Shown piece after piece: positions 19,355 through 28,639 of a stretch of 64,000 nucleotides of DNA (the first letter of the stretch is position 1; every line of letters starts with the position of its first letter). The position numbers were made by a program, and so were the translations under genes. Source of the stretch: Pyrinomonadaceae bacterium (lineage in GTDB: Bacteria > Acidobacteriota > Blastocatellia > Pyrinomonadales > Pyrinomonadaceae); the NCBI GenBank assembly GCA_030841105.1, contig JAVEDE010000050.1, positions 1 to 64,000 of the forward strand, given 5' to 3'. Under the pieces are notes generated by a model. It saw only the letters and a list, made by a program, of their open reading frames with translations, ran no database searches and was not told the origin of the DNA.

Positions 19355-19978
19355 TTATTGCTTCCGGCGCGAACCGGCGAGGTGCTTCGTCGGGTCTTCG
19401 GTGACGCTGAAATTTGGCGAGGCGAATTCAGTAGTGTCGCCGGAGTTTAATAAACGTGGCTCGGCATCAGTCCCTTGACCGTCCAACGTCCCCTGCTTAT
19501 TTTTCGACAACGATCTTCTGCTCTCGATTTCCACAATTTTTTTGCTGATGAAGGTGCCATTGATCATGATGCCGAGGCCGACGAGAAACGGGATCAAACC
19601 GGCGATCCAGATGCGGCTGAGAATCTCGTTGTCGCTGGGCGGGTTTTGGCCGCTCAGGATAATGCCCTGCATCAGGAAGAAGAGAAAGATCATCGCGCCG
19701 AGTCCGACGAGCGAGGTGATGACGCCCGCCTTGATTTCGTTATAGCGTTTCACCTCCGCCGTCACGCCCTTCTCACGCTCAAGCTGGTGATTGCGCCTTT
19801 GCCGCTCCTGCTCGGAGAGAAACATCTCTGCGACCCACGTCTTGCTCCAATCGAACTTCTCGCCCGCCGCCGTCTCGCGCGTCGCCACGGCCTGCCGCAC
19901 GGCCTGCAAATTCGCGCCGCACAAATTACAGAACTTCAACTCTTCGCTTTGATTCGCGCCGCATTGTGGGCAGAACAT
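19355..19978 (-). CDS. zinc-ribbon domain membrane protein
   Basis: MFCPQCGANQSEELKFCNLCGANL zinc ribbon; two hydrophobic segments. Confidence 0.8.
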   Translation of the reverse strand: MFCPQCGANQSEELKFCNLCGANLQAVRQAVATRETAAGEKFDWSKTWVAEMFLSEQERQRRNHQLEREKGVTAEVKRYNEIKAGVITSLVGLGAMIFLFFLMQGIILSGQNPPSDNEILSRIWIAGLIPFLVGLGIMINGTFISKKIVEIESRRSLSKNKQGTLDGQGTDAEPRLLNSGDTTEFASPNFSVTEDPTKHLAGSRRKQ

Positions 19979-20118
19979 AGTGAGACTCCTTCGTCAATCC
20001 GTCTCTCCGCATTACGAAATTATAGACGGAAGGTTCTTACTTTGGACAAACAATTTCACGCGGTTGGAGCACTTGGACGAACGGGCGTGCGGCTTAGTGC
20101 GACGCTCCGACAAACGAA

Positions 20119-20147
20119 AACGGCAGCCACTCTGGTTGGCTGCCGTT
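20119..20147 (-). terminator. intrinsic terminator downstream of tRNA-Pro
   Basis: AACGGCAGCCA/TGGCTGCCGTT 11-bp stem, 7-nt loop, followed on the minus strand by TTCGTTTG. Confidence 0.75.
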
Positions 20148-20162
20148 AACTTCGGATGTTAA

Positions 20163-20239
<77 letters not shown>

Positions 20240-20287
20240 ACAAACTGACTTACTGCTCAGGCATTCTAGGTGCCCCGTGCGCCCGTG

Positions 20288-20986
20288 TCAAACTTGCACG
20301 TCGCCCGCCGCCTTGAGCCGTGCCTTCTCGCGCCTCGATTTGAGGTACTCGTAGAGGGGCGGCAGCAGCGACAGGGCGACGACCACGACGACGACCTTCT
20401 CGATGTGATCTTCGAGTTTGATCCCGAAGGCGCGCTCGACCACGCCGCCGAGGAAATAACCTGCCAAGACCATGCTGAAGACCCAGAGGAAACCGCCGAC
20501 GACGTTGAACGCGACGAACTGCCGGTAAGGCATCCGCGCCGCGCCCGCGACGATGGGGGCGAAGGTGCGCACGATGGGCACGAAGCGTGCGATGATGATC
20601 GTCTTGCCGCCGTACTTCTCGTAAAACCCTTGCGCCCTTTCCAGATGGCTCGGCCGGAACAGCAAAGACTTCTGGCGCGAGAAGATGCGCGGCCCCAGTG
20701 TCAGTCCCGAATAATAGCCGACGGCATCGCCCACCACCGCCGCGACGAACAAGAGGCCGAGCAGCAACGAGACGCTGAGTTTGCCGCTCGCGGCGAACAG
20801 CCCCGCCACGACGAGCAGCGAGTCGCCCGGCAGGAAGAAGCCCATCGCCAGCCCGGTCTCTGCGAAGACGATGAAGGCCAGCCCGGCGTAAGTCAGCGGC
20901 AGCCCTTTCGTCGTCAAAAACTCGATGATGTTTTTGGGATTGAGGTACTCTTTAACGTGGTGAAAAAGTTCGTATAGCGATTCCAT
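20288..20986 (-). CDS. DedA family membrane protein
   Basis: FAETGLAMGFFLPGDSLLVVAGLFAA..GDAVGYYSGLTLGPRIF..GGKTIIIARFVPIVRTFAPIVAGAARMPYRQF. Confidence 0.92.
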   Translation of the reverse strand: MESLYELFHHVKEYLNPKNIIEFLTTKGLPLTYAGLAFIVFAETGLAMGFFLPGDSLLVVAGLFAASGKLSVSLLLGLLFVAAVVGDAVGYYSGLTLGPRIFSRQKSLLFRPSHLERAQGFYEKYGGKTIIIARFVPIVRTFAPIVAGAARMPYRQFVAFNVVGGFLWVFSMVLAGYFLGGVVERAFGIKLEDHIEKVVVVVVALSLLPPLYEYLKSRREKARLKAAGDVQV

Positions 20987-20992
20987 AAAATA

Positions 20993-21072
20993 GGTTTCAG
21001 GTTTCAAGTTTCAGTTTCAAGTTTAAGAAGCTGAAAACCTCAGACTTGAAACTTGAAACCTGAAACCCTTTC
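20993..21072. repeat. heptamer-arm inverted repeat E (GTTTCAA units)
   Basis: 21-bp perfect stem GGTTTCAGGTTTCAAGTTTCA (20993-21013)/TGAAACTTGAAACCTGAAACC (21047-21067). Confidence 0.9.
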
Positions 21073-21076
21073 TTAG

Positions 21077-21760
21077 TTATTGTTCCGACCACCCGTAGCG
21101 ACCGATGAGGGGGACGAAGGCGCACGCGCCGTGGTCTTCGCGCGCGTAGCCGTCAGCGTTGCGGATGACGCGGACGAGCCGTTGCGCGTCGCGCCGCTCG
21201 CCGACCGGCATCACGAGTCGCCCGCCGACTTTCAACTGCGCCATGAGCGGTTCGGGCACTTCGGGGCCGCCCGCCGCGGCGAGGATGGCGTCGTAGGGCG
21301 CATGTGCGCTCCAACCGAGCGTGCCGTCGAAGCACTTGACGGTGGCGTTGTAGATGTTGAGGGCGCGGATGCGCGACTGCGCCACGCGCGCCAGTTCGCT
21401 GATGCGTTCGATGGCGAGGACGCGCCCGGCGAGACGCGCGAGCACCGCCGTCTGGTAGCCCGACCCCGCGCCGATCTCCAACACCGAACTGTCGCTGTCG
21501 AGTTCCAACAACTCGGACATGCGCGCGACGATGTAAGGCTGCGAGATCGTCTGGTTGGCGGCGATGGGGAGCGCGTGGTCGCCGTAGGCATTGCCCTGCA
21601 AGGCTTCGGGCACGAAGTAGTGACGCGGCACTTCGCGCATCGCTGCGAGCACGCGCGCGTCGCGGATGCCGTGGTGCTGGCGCAGGTGTTCGACCATCTG
21701 GTCGCGCTGGCGGCGGAACGCGGACGTCTGCGCCGTTGGAATTTGTGATGCGGAACTCAA
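21077..21760 (-). CDS. pcm: protein-L-isoaspartate O-methyltransferase
   Basis: MREVPRHYFVPEALQGNAYGDHALPIAANQTISQPYIVARMSELLELDSDSSVLEIGAGSGYQTAVLARLAGRV. Confidence 0.95.
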   Translation of the reverse strand: MSSASQIPTAQTSAFRRQRDQMVEHLRQHHGIRDARVLAAMREVPRHYFVPEALQGNAYGDHALPIAANQTISQPYIVARMSELLELDSDSSVLEIGAGSGYQTAVLARLAGRVLAIERISELARVAQSRIRALNIYNATVKCFDGTLGWSAHAPYDAILAAAGGPEVPEPLMAQLKVGGRLVMPVGERRDAQRLVRVIRNADGYAREDHGACAFVPLIGRYGWSEQ

Positions 21761-21825
21761 CAGGTTAAGGCTCCGTGTGCGACAGTGGATAGTTACAGTT
21801 TCGGCGGCGAAAGATGCGTACAGTT

Positions 21826-22617
21826 TCAGACGTGCCCGACCGTCTGGTCTTCGGCGGGGACAAGTTCATCCAGGCGCGGCGAGTTCCAATCCTGCAACGC
21901 GGCGAGCGAACGGTGATCCGTCATGTCGCTGCGCATCGGCGTGACGGACACCAAGCCGTGCTTGACCGCGTAGTAATCCGTGCCCTCCACAGTGTCTTCG
22001 GGAAACACCTCTTCGCCGATCCAGTAATACGCCTTGCCGCGCGGGTCAATCTTCTCCGTGATGATCGGGCGCGCGTTCTTCATGCCCTGACGCGTGACGC
22101 TGATGCCGCCCAGTTCGCCCGGCGGCATGTTGATGTTGAGCAGGATGCCTTCCGGCAAGCCTTCGGCCAAAACTTTCCGCACGATCCGTGCGGCGAACCC
22201 GGCGGCGTGCGTGAAGTCGTAATTTTCGCGCGCGACGAGACTGAAAGCGAGACCTGTGACGCCGAGGATCGTCGCTTCGAGCGCGCCCGCGACCGTGCCG
22301 GAGTACGACGCGTCGTCGCCCAGATTGCCGCCGTGGTTGATGCCGGAGACGCAGATGTGCGGCCACTCTTCGCGCGGCAGAATCTTGTGGAGCGCGAGCG
22401 TCACGCAGTCTGTGGGCGTGCCGTCAACCGTCCAGTGGCGTTCGTCTATGCGGCGGATGCGCAGCGGGCGCGAGAGCGTCAGGCTGTGCGACGCGCCGCT
22501 CATCTCGGAAGCCGGAGCCACCGTGTACACGTCGCCCACCGTGCGTAGAGCTGCTTCGAGTTGGATGAGGCCGTCGGAATGGATGCCGTCGTCGTTGGTT
22601 AAAAGAATACGTGTCAT
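21826..22617 (-). CDS. surE: 5'/3'-nucleotidase SurE
   Basis: MTRILLTNDDGIHSDGLIQLEAALRTVGDVYTVAPASEMSGASHSLTLSRPL. Confidence 0.96.
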   Translation of the reverse strand: MTRILLTNDDGIHSDGLIQLEAALRTVGDVYTVAPASEMSGASHSLTLSRPLRIRRIDERHWTVDGTPTDCVTLALHKILPREEWPHICVSGINHGGNLGDDASYSGTVAGALEATILGVTGLAFSLVARENYDFTHAAGFAARIVRKVLAEGLPEGILLNINMPPGELGGISVTRQGMKNARPIITEKIDPRGKAYYWIGEEVFPEDTVEGTDYYAVKHGLVSVTPMRSDMTDHRSLAALQDWNSPRLDELVPAEDQTVGHV

Positions 22618-22698
22618 AGAAAATCAACCGCAGTTCATTACAACCCAAAGCCCTGAATTATTCAAGGGACGCGCCGAACGGAGTTCGACTGTGAAAGA

Positions 22699-22735
22699 AA
22701 AGCCCCGCGACGCGTTTGCACGTGCGCGGGGCTTT
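22699..22735 (-). terminator. GC-rich hairpin, likely terminator of the downstream-oriented radical SAM gene
   Basis: AAAGCCCCGCG/CGCGGGGCTTT 11-bp perfect stem between 22617 and 22760; T residues follow on the minus strand. Confidence 0.75.
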
Positions 22736-22759
22736 CGAGTCAACTGAGACTTGCTCCGT

Positions 22760-24802
22760 TTAGGCCGAGACGGCGTCTTTACCGTTGCTGCGACTCAAGC
22801 CCTTGATCTGCACGGGCGTGTTCTTCTCCACGTCGCCCGCGCCGAGTTTCTGCTTGAGCACCATCTCCTGATAAAGCTTGCGCATCATCGCCGCTTCCTC
22901 GGCCGCAGTCTTCGGCCCGGCCATTTCGGGACGGTTCGGACGCTGCAAGTCAACTTCGTTCAAGACGCCGGTGAACTCCAACTCGCCCAACTCGACGTTC
23001 TTGCCCTTAGCGAAGATTTCGTGGCGGCCGTGCTCTTTGTACCACTTGGCGATGGTCGCGTTCTGGTGCATCTGCTCGATGATGTTGCGCCAACCGATAC
23101 CCGTGTTGTAGGCGCAGAACGAGATTTCGCCTTCCTGCGTGCCGTAGGGGATGATGCACATCTCCGTGCGGCGGAAGTCGTAGTTGAACAAGTCCTGAAA
23201 CCACATGCCCGCGATGAAGAGGAAGTTCCAAGGGTCGGCGCGGCGTTTCTCGATGTCCTCGAACGTGCGGTCGCCTTCGACCTTGCCATAAGACTTGCCC
23301 GACAGGCCGAACGACTTGTCGAATTTCTTGAAGATGTCCACGAGCGTCAAGCTCTGCGGCGCGCCATAAGGCTGGTAGTTCTTCAAGAGAGCCAAGCCCA
23401 TCATGATGTTCGAGAACCACTTGCCGCGACCGGCGTCCGTGATGCCCGTCATGTCTTTGACGAGGCCGGGGATGTTCAGAAACTCCGGCACGGGCTTCAT
23501 CTCTTTCGTGTTCTTGTTGATCATCACGGCCGTGCCGACGCCGCAGTTCGGATGGCAGCCGCACGAGACCTGACCCCATTCGGCCTCAGGGCCGTGGACG
23601 AGGTCTGCGAAGTCTGCGAACGCGCCCATCAGGGAGAGCGGGAACCAATCGCGCGTCGGCTCGGTGATGCCGACCTGCTTCTTCACGTCGTGCGCGAGGT
23701 GCGACAGCGTGTAACGCTGCGCCATGCGCCGCTCGTCCGTGATCTCCTCGTCGCGGCCGGTGAACGACACGGGCTGGAACGAGATGAAGGCGACCTTCTT
23801 CGGGTTGTCGAGCGCGAAGCGGATGACGGAGCCGACCTGATCGTTGTTGATGTTGTTGACGAGCGTGGTGACGAGCACGATCTCGACGCCCGCTTCGTGC
23901 AGGTTATCAATCGCGCGCAGTTTCACGTCGAAGAGGTTGCCGACCTGTCGGTGCGAGTTCGCGTCGTTGCCGATGCCGTCGAACTGTAGATAGGCGTAGC
24001 GCAGACCGGCGTCGGCGGCGTCGCGGCAGAACTGCTTCGACTTGGCAAACTCGATGCCGTTCGTCGCGCACTGCACGGAGTTATAGCCGACCTTACGTGA
24101 ATACTTGATGGACTCGATGAAGTGCGGCGAGATGGTCGGCTCGCCGCCCGAAAACTGCACCGACATCTGGCGGCGCGGCTTGATCGAGATGGCCTTGTCG
24201 AGAATGTCTTTCACGTCGTCGAAGCTGAGTTCGTGGACGAAGCCGACTTGGTTGGCGTCCATGAAGCACGGGTCGCACATCATGTTGCAGCGGTTCGTCA
24301 GGTCAATCGTCAAGACCGAGCCGCGGCCGTACTTGATGGTGGACGAGCCGTGGTTGTGCAACTTCTCGTCGTTGTGCGCCTGAATGTCGCGGCCGGGAAA
24401 CTGCGCCTCGATGTGCTTGAGGAACGACGAGTCCATCGCCATGATGTCCTCGATGTGGCCGTGCGTGGGGCAGTCCTTGATCATCCAGATTTCGCCGTTG
24501 CGTTCGACGATCTGCGCCTTCACCTCGCCGACCTTCTCGTTGATGAGGATGGCGGGGTCAATCACTTCCTGACTCAAAATCTTGGCGCGCGCCTCGATGA
24601 CGCACTTCGGGCACAGGCTGTCGGTCGTGCGCGGGAAGCCGAGGGGCGGCTTTGACTTCTGCCAAGACTTCAACAGCGGCTTGTCTGACCACTTCGGGAT
24701 GAACGATTCGCTCGGACGATATTTATTGAAAAACTGGACGGTGTTGAACGCGCCCGCCGCGATGGCGGTCAGTCCTCTTTCCACGTGTTTAATGGGTCGC
24801 AT
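22760..24802 (-). CDS. radical SAM protein, resembling Tes/membrane-spanning-lipid synthase family
   Basis: 680 aa; N-terminal LCPKCVIEARAKI, radical SAM CNMMCDPCF, VQFSGGEPTISPHF, QFDGIGNDANSHRQVGNL, CGCHPNCGVGTAVMINK. Confidence 0.75.
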   Translation of the reverse strand: MRPIKHVERGLTAIAAGAFNTVQFFNKYRPSESFIPKWSDKPLLKSWQKSKPPLGFPRTTDSLCPKCVIEARAKILSQEVIDPAILINEKVGEVKAQIVERNGEIWMIKDCPTHGHIEDIMAMDSSFLKHIEAQFPGRDIQAHNDEKLHNHGSSTIKYGRGSVLTIDLTNRCNMMCDPCFMDANQVGFVHELSFDDVKDILDKAISIKPRRQMSVQFSGGEPTISPHFIESIKYSRKVGYNSVQCATNGIEFAKSKQFCRDAADAGLRYAYLQFDGIGNDANSHRQVGNLFDVKLRAIDNLHEAGVEIVLVTTLVNNINNDQVGSVIRFALDNPKKVAFISFQPVSFTGRDEEITDERRMAQRYTLSHLAHDVKKQVGITEPTRDWFPLSLMGAFADFADLVHGPEAEWGQVSCGCHPNCGVGTAVMINKNTKEMKPVPEFLNIPGLVKDMTGITDAGRGKWFSNIMMGLALLKNYQPYGAPQSLTLVDIFKKFDKSFGLSGKSYGKVEGDRTFEDIEKRRADPWNFLFIAGMWFQDLFNYDFRRTEMCIIPYGTQEGEISFCAYNTGIGWRNIIEQMHQNATIAKWYKEHGRHEIFAKGKNVELGELEFTGVLNEVDLQRPNRPEMAGPKTAAEEAAMMRKLYQEMVLKQKLGAGDVEKNTPVQIKGLSRSNGKDAVSA

Positions 24803-24958
24803 GTTCTCTTCCTTCTCTACCGGATAAATTTGTCAGACGCTCTGCCGGTCGGGCGTCGAATCTTGGGTTGAAATTGCTTGATTTGTGACCAGAGTCTTTG
24901 AAGCGAGAGCAGCCGGGGAGCACTTCGAGGCGGACGGTCGGGCTAGAATCTACCCTCG

Positions 24959-25228
24959 TCACACGCTAAATGCAACCTGCGGTTGAACATTCAGGTGTGG
25001 CGGAGCGATTGACCGTTCAACCTTCCGCCACTTCTCAACCCGAACTCTTTCCTGTGGAATTGCCCTCTCCGCTTCAGAGAGATGGATCAACCTATCGCAC
25101 ATAGCAATGACCGTGCCAGCGATGCCTAAAACGTAACTGATTACATATAAAGAGTTATCCGGCTGAGGATTTTTCCGAGGAGATAGTTCGACCAACAAAT
25201 GCGTGTCGTATAAACCCGACAGACTCAA
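24959..25228 (-). CDS. hypothetical small protein with one possible TM segment
   Basis: 89-aa ORF with non-shadow-like composition (SLYVISYVLGIAGTVIAMCDRLI); no RBS or homology support. Confidence 0.3.
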   Translation of the reverse strand: MSLSGLYDTHLLVELSPRKNPQPDNSLYVISYVLGIAGTVIAMCDRLIHLSEAERAIPQERVRVEKWRKVERSIAPPHLNVQPQVAFSV

Positions 25229-25366
25229 TACGGGAAGGCGTGTATCTTTCCGACCCGGAAGCTACGAATCAGCAACCGGGTCGGCCATTTCTGACACGTC
25301 GGGTCGTCCGCAGGGTCTAAATCAAACAGATAATATTGGGAGAGGCGGGGTGGCCGGAAGGCTCAG

Positions 25367-26488
25367 TTAACTGCGCGGGGCGAAGTAGCCGATGCGGGCG
25401 TTGAGGCGCAGGGCGGGGTCGGAGGTCTTGACCTGCACGCGGCGAAACTTCCCGTCGCGCGTCTTGTCGAGCGGCATGTAGTAGAGGGCGTACTGGTGGC
25501 GCAACTCCTCGGCCACCTCTGCGTAGACGCTATCGAGCACGGCGAAACTCTGCGGCCTGAAGAGACGCCCGCCGGTGGATTCGGTCAACCCGGCGAGATT
25601 GCGTTCGCTCGTGTCGAGGACGCGCAGGGATTCGCGCAGGTCGCCGATGCGTAGTTCGTTAAAGCGTCGGGTCGAGAGCGGCTCGGATTGGAGCGTGTCG
25701 AGTTCGGCGCGTTTGCGCGCGCGCTCGATCTCCGTGTTGGAGATGCAATAGACGCTCGCCCCGGCTTCGAGCAGCGCGCCGAGCGCCATCTCCAGAGAGG
25801 CGCGACCGCGACCGCTGTCAATCCCGTCTGTCAGGACGACCACGGCGTGCCGACGCCGCGCGTCTTTGAACTGCTCGCGCGCCGCGAGGTAGAGCGCGTC
25901 GTGGAAGCGCGTGAACATGCCCGGCACGACGCGCTTGAGCGAGCGTCGCAACTGCACGCGGCTCGCCGTCCAGTCCTGCAACAACTCCACGCGGTCGTCG
26001 AACTTCAACAAGCTCACGCGATCCTCCGGCGCGAGCCGCTCGGCAAACTCTTCCGCCGCGCGCCGGAAATCTTCCAGATTGCTCGCCACCGAAGACGAAG
26101 CGTCCACCATCAACAGGACATCCACCGGCACGCGTCGCACACGCAGGTCGCTCAAAGGCTGCTCGCGCCCGTCTTCCCACACCTGAAAATCTTTGCGCTC
26201 AAGCGTCGTCACCAGACGCCCCGCCGCGTCGCGCACCGTCACGGGCAGGAGCACTTCCGTCGTGCTCACCCTGACCACTTCGTCCTCGTCCACTTCCTGT
26301 GATGACGGAGCACTCTTCTCGGCCTTCAACTCCTGCGCGGACCCGACCGGCGCGAGACTCCCGCCCGTCGCGGCAACGAGGAATAGGGAGAGCACGCAAC
26401 ACACAGCCACGCGCGGGAGACAAACTCCCGCCGCGCGGCGTTCAGAGCGCAGGTCGAATATGTTTGGACGCATCAAGCTGACTTTCAA
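25367..26488 (-). CDS. VWA domain-containing protein (acidobacterial VWFA-related family)
   Basis: VLLPVTVRDAAGRLVTTLERKDFQVWEDGREQPL..VDVLLMVDASSSVASNLEDFRRAAEEFAERL..AVVVLTDGIDSGRG; ATG at 26473 is an alternative start. Confidence 0.85.
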   Translation of the reverse strand: MKVSLMRPNIFDLRSERRAAGVCLPRVAVCCVLSLFLVAATGGSLAPVGSAQELKAEKSAPSSQEVDEDEVVRVSTTEVLLPVTVRDAAGRLVTTLERKDFQVWEDGREQPLSDLRVRRVPVDVLLMVDASSSVASNLEDFRRAAEEFAERLAPEDRVSLLKFDDRVELLQDWTASRVQLRRSLKRVVPGMFTRFHDALYLAAREQFKDARRRHAVVVLTDGIDSGRGRASLEMALGALLEAGASVYCISNTEIERARKRAELDTLQSEPLSTRRFNELRIGDLRESLRVLDTSERNLAGLTESTGGRLFRPQSFAVLDSVYAEVAEELRHQYALYYMPLDKTRDGKFRRVQVKTSDPALRLNARIGYFAPRS

Positions 26489-26515
26489 GACTTCGCTGCT
26501 CTCACCGCTTCGCTA

Positions 26516-26568
26516 ACTTTCAAGGCTTCGATGGCTTTCAAGGCTTCGATGGCTTTCAAGGCTTCGAG
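26516..26568. repeat. three tandem copies of an 18-bp unit CTTTCAAGGCTTCGATGG (last copy partial)
   Basis: direct reading; stop codon of the 26556 CDS lies inside the last copy. Confidence 0.9.
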
Positions 26569-27458
26569 TTGGAATCGGTCGCCATGCCCGCGCCCTCTTC
26601 GCCCGACGCGGCGCGCATCGCGGCGATGATCGCGTCGCCCACGCGGCGGCGGCGCAGTTCCGCCAGTTTCGCGGGCGCGAAATCGAACTCGACGGGCGAC
26701 AACTCGATGCGCCGGATGATCGTGCCTTCCGTAAAACCAGCCTCGACCAGTTCGATGACCGACTCGTTCGTCAGCGTCGGCGTGCGTTCGAGTTTGGGTG
26801 CGCCACTACTGTTAGCGCCGCCGGTCTCCGCCGGGGGTCGCAGGATGCGCACGCTCGCGCTGCCGGTCGTCTGCGTGTCGCCTTCGGCCGCGCCGCCGCC
26901 GATGTTCGAGCGCGAACGCCCGCGCACGCCGCCCGACGAACCGAAGATGCTCGTCTCGTTCGGATCACCGCTGCCCTGCCCGTTCGACGGCTTGCCTTCA
27001 CCCGGCGCGCGCGTCTGCCCGTTGCCGCGCGTCCCGTCGAAAAACGGGTCGTCGTCAAACGCGTCGCCCGCGTCGTCGCGCGCCGAAAGCATCTCGCCTT
27101 CCGCGCGCGCCAGCATCGTGAGGATCACTCGCTCGCCGACCCCGTTCTTCTTCAGTTCGATTAGACGATCCGGCGAGAGGTCGAATTGAACGCGGCGCAC
27201 GCGGATGATCGCGATGACGGTCTTCTCGCTAAACTTCGCGCGCACGAGTTTGACGATTGAGGCGTTAGTCAACGGCGCTTCCGCGTCCGACTGCGACGCC
27301 GCGACGCCGCGCGGCTGTGACGACGACGAACCCTGCCCGCGCGACTCGGACGCGACGCCCGCCACCCACACGACGGCGCACATCCCGGCGCACGCGACAT
27401 GCCTTGCCAGCAAACTTCTCATACTCCTCCCGACCGCCGCCTCGAACGCCCGGCTCAA
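26556..27458 (-). CDS. hypothetical secreted protein with two related helical repeats
   Basis: internal duplication TNASIVKLVRAKFSEKTVIAIIRVRRVQFDLSPDRLIELKKNGVGERVI vs TNESVIELVEAGFTEGTIIRRIELSPVEFDFAPAKLAELRRRRVGDAII. Confidence 0.7.
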   Translation of the reverse strand: MSRAFEAAVGRSMRSLLARHVACAGMCAVVWVAGVASESRGQGSSSSQPRGVAASQSDAEAPLTNASIVKLVRAKFSEKTVIAIIRVRRVQFDLSPDRLIELKKNGVGERVILTMLARAEGEMLSARDDAGDAFDDDPFFDGTRGNGQTRAPGEGKPSNGQGSGDPNETSIFGSSGGVRGRSRSNIGGGAAEGDTQTTGSASVRILRPPAETGGANSSGAPKLERTPTLTNESVIELVEAGFTEGTIIRRIELSPVEFDFAPAKLAELRRRRVGDAIIAAMRAASGEEGAGMATDSNSKP

Positions 27459-28504
27459 TACCCCGACACCACCGCTGCGGCTGCTTTACTACTTCCCGAT
27501 GTCGCGGCGTTTGACTTGCTGCTCGCAGTCGTCCGTTCGCTCACGGCGTGCGCCGCGCGCCCGTAGCGACCGCTGATGAGGCGCACGTAATTCCGCGTCT
27601 CACGGTAAGGCGGCACGCGATGGCCGTACTTGATCACCGCGCCCTCGCCCGCGTTGTAACTCGCGAGAACGAGTTCGACGCGCCCGTTGAACCTGCCGAG
27701 CAGTTGCTTGAGAAAGCGCGTGCCGCCCGCGATGTTCTGCGCCGGGTCGTGGACGCGCCGGACGCCGAAGCGCGCCGCCGTCCCCGGCATCAACTGCATC
27801 AACCCGCGCGCGCCCACCGGGCTGACCGCCCCCGTGTTGAAATGCGACTCCTGCTCCATCACGCAAAAGATCAGATACGGGTCAACGCCGTAGCGCGCGC
27901 CGTTCTGCCGTATGAGCGCGTCGAGTTGCGGCCTGCCCGTCGTCCAACGCCGCTCACGCCTGCCGCTCGAACTCGCCGCCGTCTCCTCCGTCTCAGCTTT
28001 CAACTCATCCGACTCTCTTTCAATACGCTCAATGCGCGCGCGTTCGAGAAAGATCGAGAGATTGCCGCGCTTGTACCAGACGCCTTCCGCCGATTCGTTC
28101 GCCTCGTCAACTTCAAAACGCGCGCCGCCCACGAGATAAATCCAGAGCGGCCGCGCCGCGGCGTCGGCGACCTGCGGAGACTTCGCCGTCTCGTTCGCCC
28201 CGGCGTCGCCAGCATCCGACAACTTCGCCACCTGACGCTTCTTCGCGGCGTCTTTCGCGTCCTTCTCTTGCCCCTTGCGCTCAATGGTTTTCACGCGCGC
28301 GCGCTCGACGAAATTCGTCATGCCGCCGCGCCTGTACCACACGCCTTCCGCATCGTCCCACGCCTCGTCAACTTCGAGCGTCGTCCCGTCAACCAGCAGC
28401 ACGCGGTCAGCCAAAGCGACGGCGGGCACGCTGAGGAGGAACAGGAAGGCGAGCGCGGCGACGTGCAAGCGGCGTGCGTGCGTGCGAGAAAAGATTAAAC
28501 TCAC
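27455..28504 (-). CDS. lytic transglycosylase SLT domain-containing protein
   Basis: DALIRQNGARYGVDPYLIFCVMEQESHFNTGAVSPVGARGLMQLMPGTAARFGVRRVHDPAQNIAGGTRFLKQLLGRF; GTG at 28504 before a signal peptide preferred over the 28624 start, which lies in a repeat. Confidence 0.85.
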   Translation of the reverse strand: MSLIFSRTHARRLHVAALAFLFLLSVPAVALADRVLLVDGTTLEVDEAWDDAEGVWYRRGGMTNFVERARVKTIERKGQEKDAKDAAKKRQVAKLSDAGDAGANETAKSPQVADAAARPLWIYLVGGARFEVDEANESAEGVWYKRGNLSIFLERARIERIERESDELKAETEETAASSSGRRERRWTTGRPQLDALIRQNGARYGVDPYLIFCVMEQESHFNTGAVSPVGARGLMQLMPGTAARFGVRRVHDPAQNIAGGTRFLKQLLGRFNGRVELVLASYNAGEGAVIKYGHRVPPYRETRNYVRLISGRYGRAAHAVSERTTASSKSNAATSGSSKAAAAVVSGY

Positions 28505-28610
28505 GCCGGGGCGCGAAGGCGCAAAGAAGGCGCGCGGTTCGTCAGTCAAATGCGCTGCGGCGGTTCGCCTCATAGCGTCTTTCCTTTGCGCCCTTGCGCC
28601 TTCGCGTGAG
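28500..28610. repeat. octamer-arm inverted repeat F (CGCAAAGG units)
   Basis: CTCACGCCGGGGCGCGAAGGCGCAAAG / CTTTGCGCCCTTGCGCCTTCGCGTGAG. Confidence 0.8.
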
Positions 28611-28639
28611 AATTTCCCTGTCATCGTCTTGACACTCGC

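Noticed and set aside
22751-23989. 412-aa plus-strand ORF
   Set aside because: Antisense shadow of the radical SAM gene; no recognisable motif
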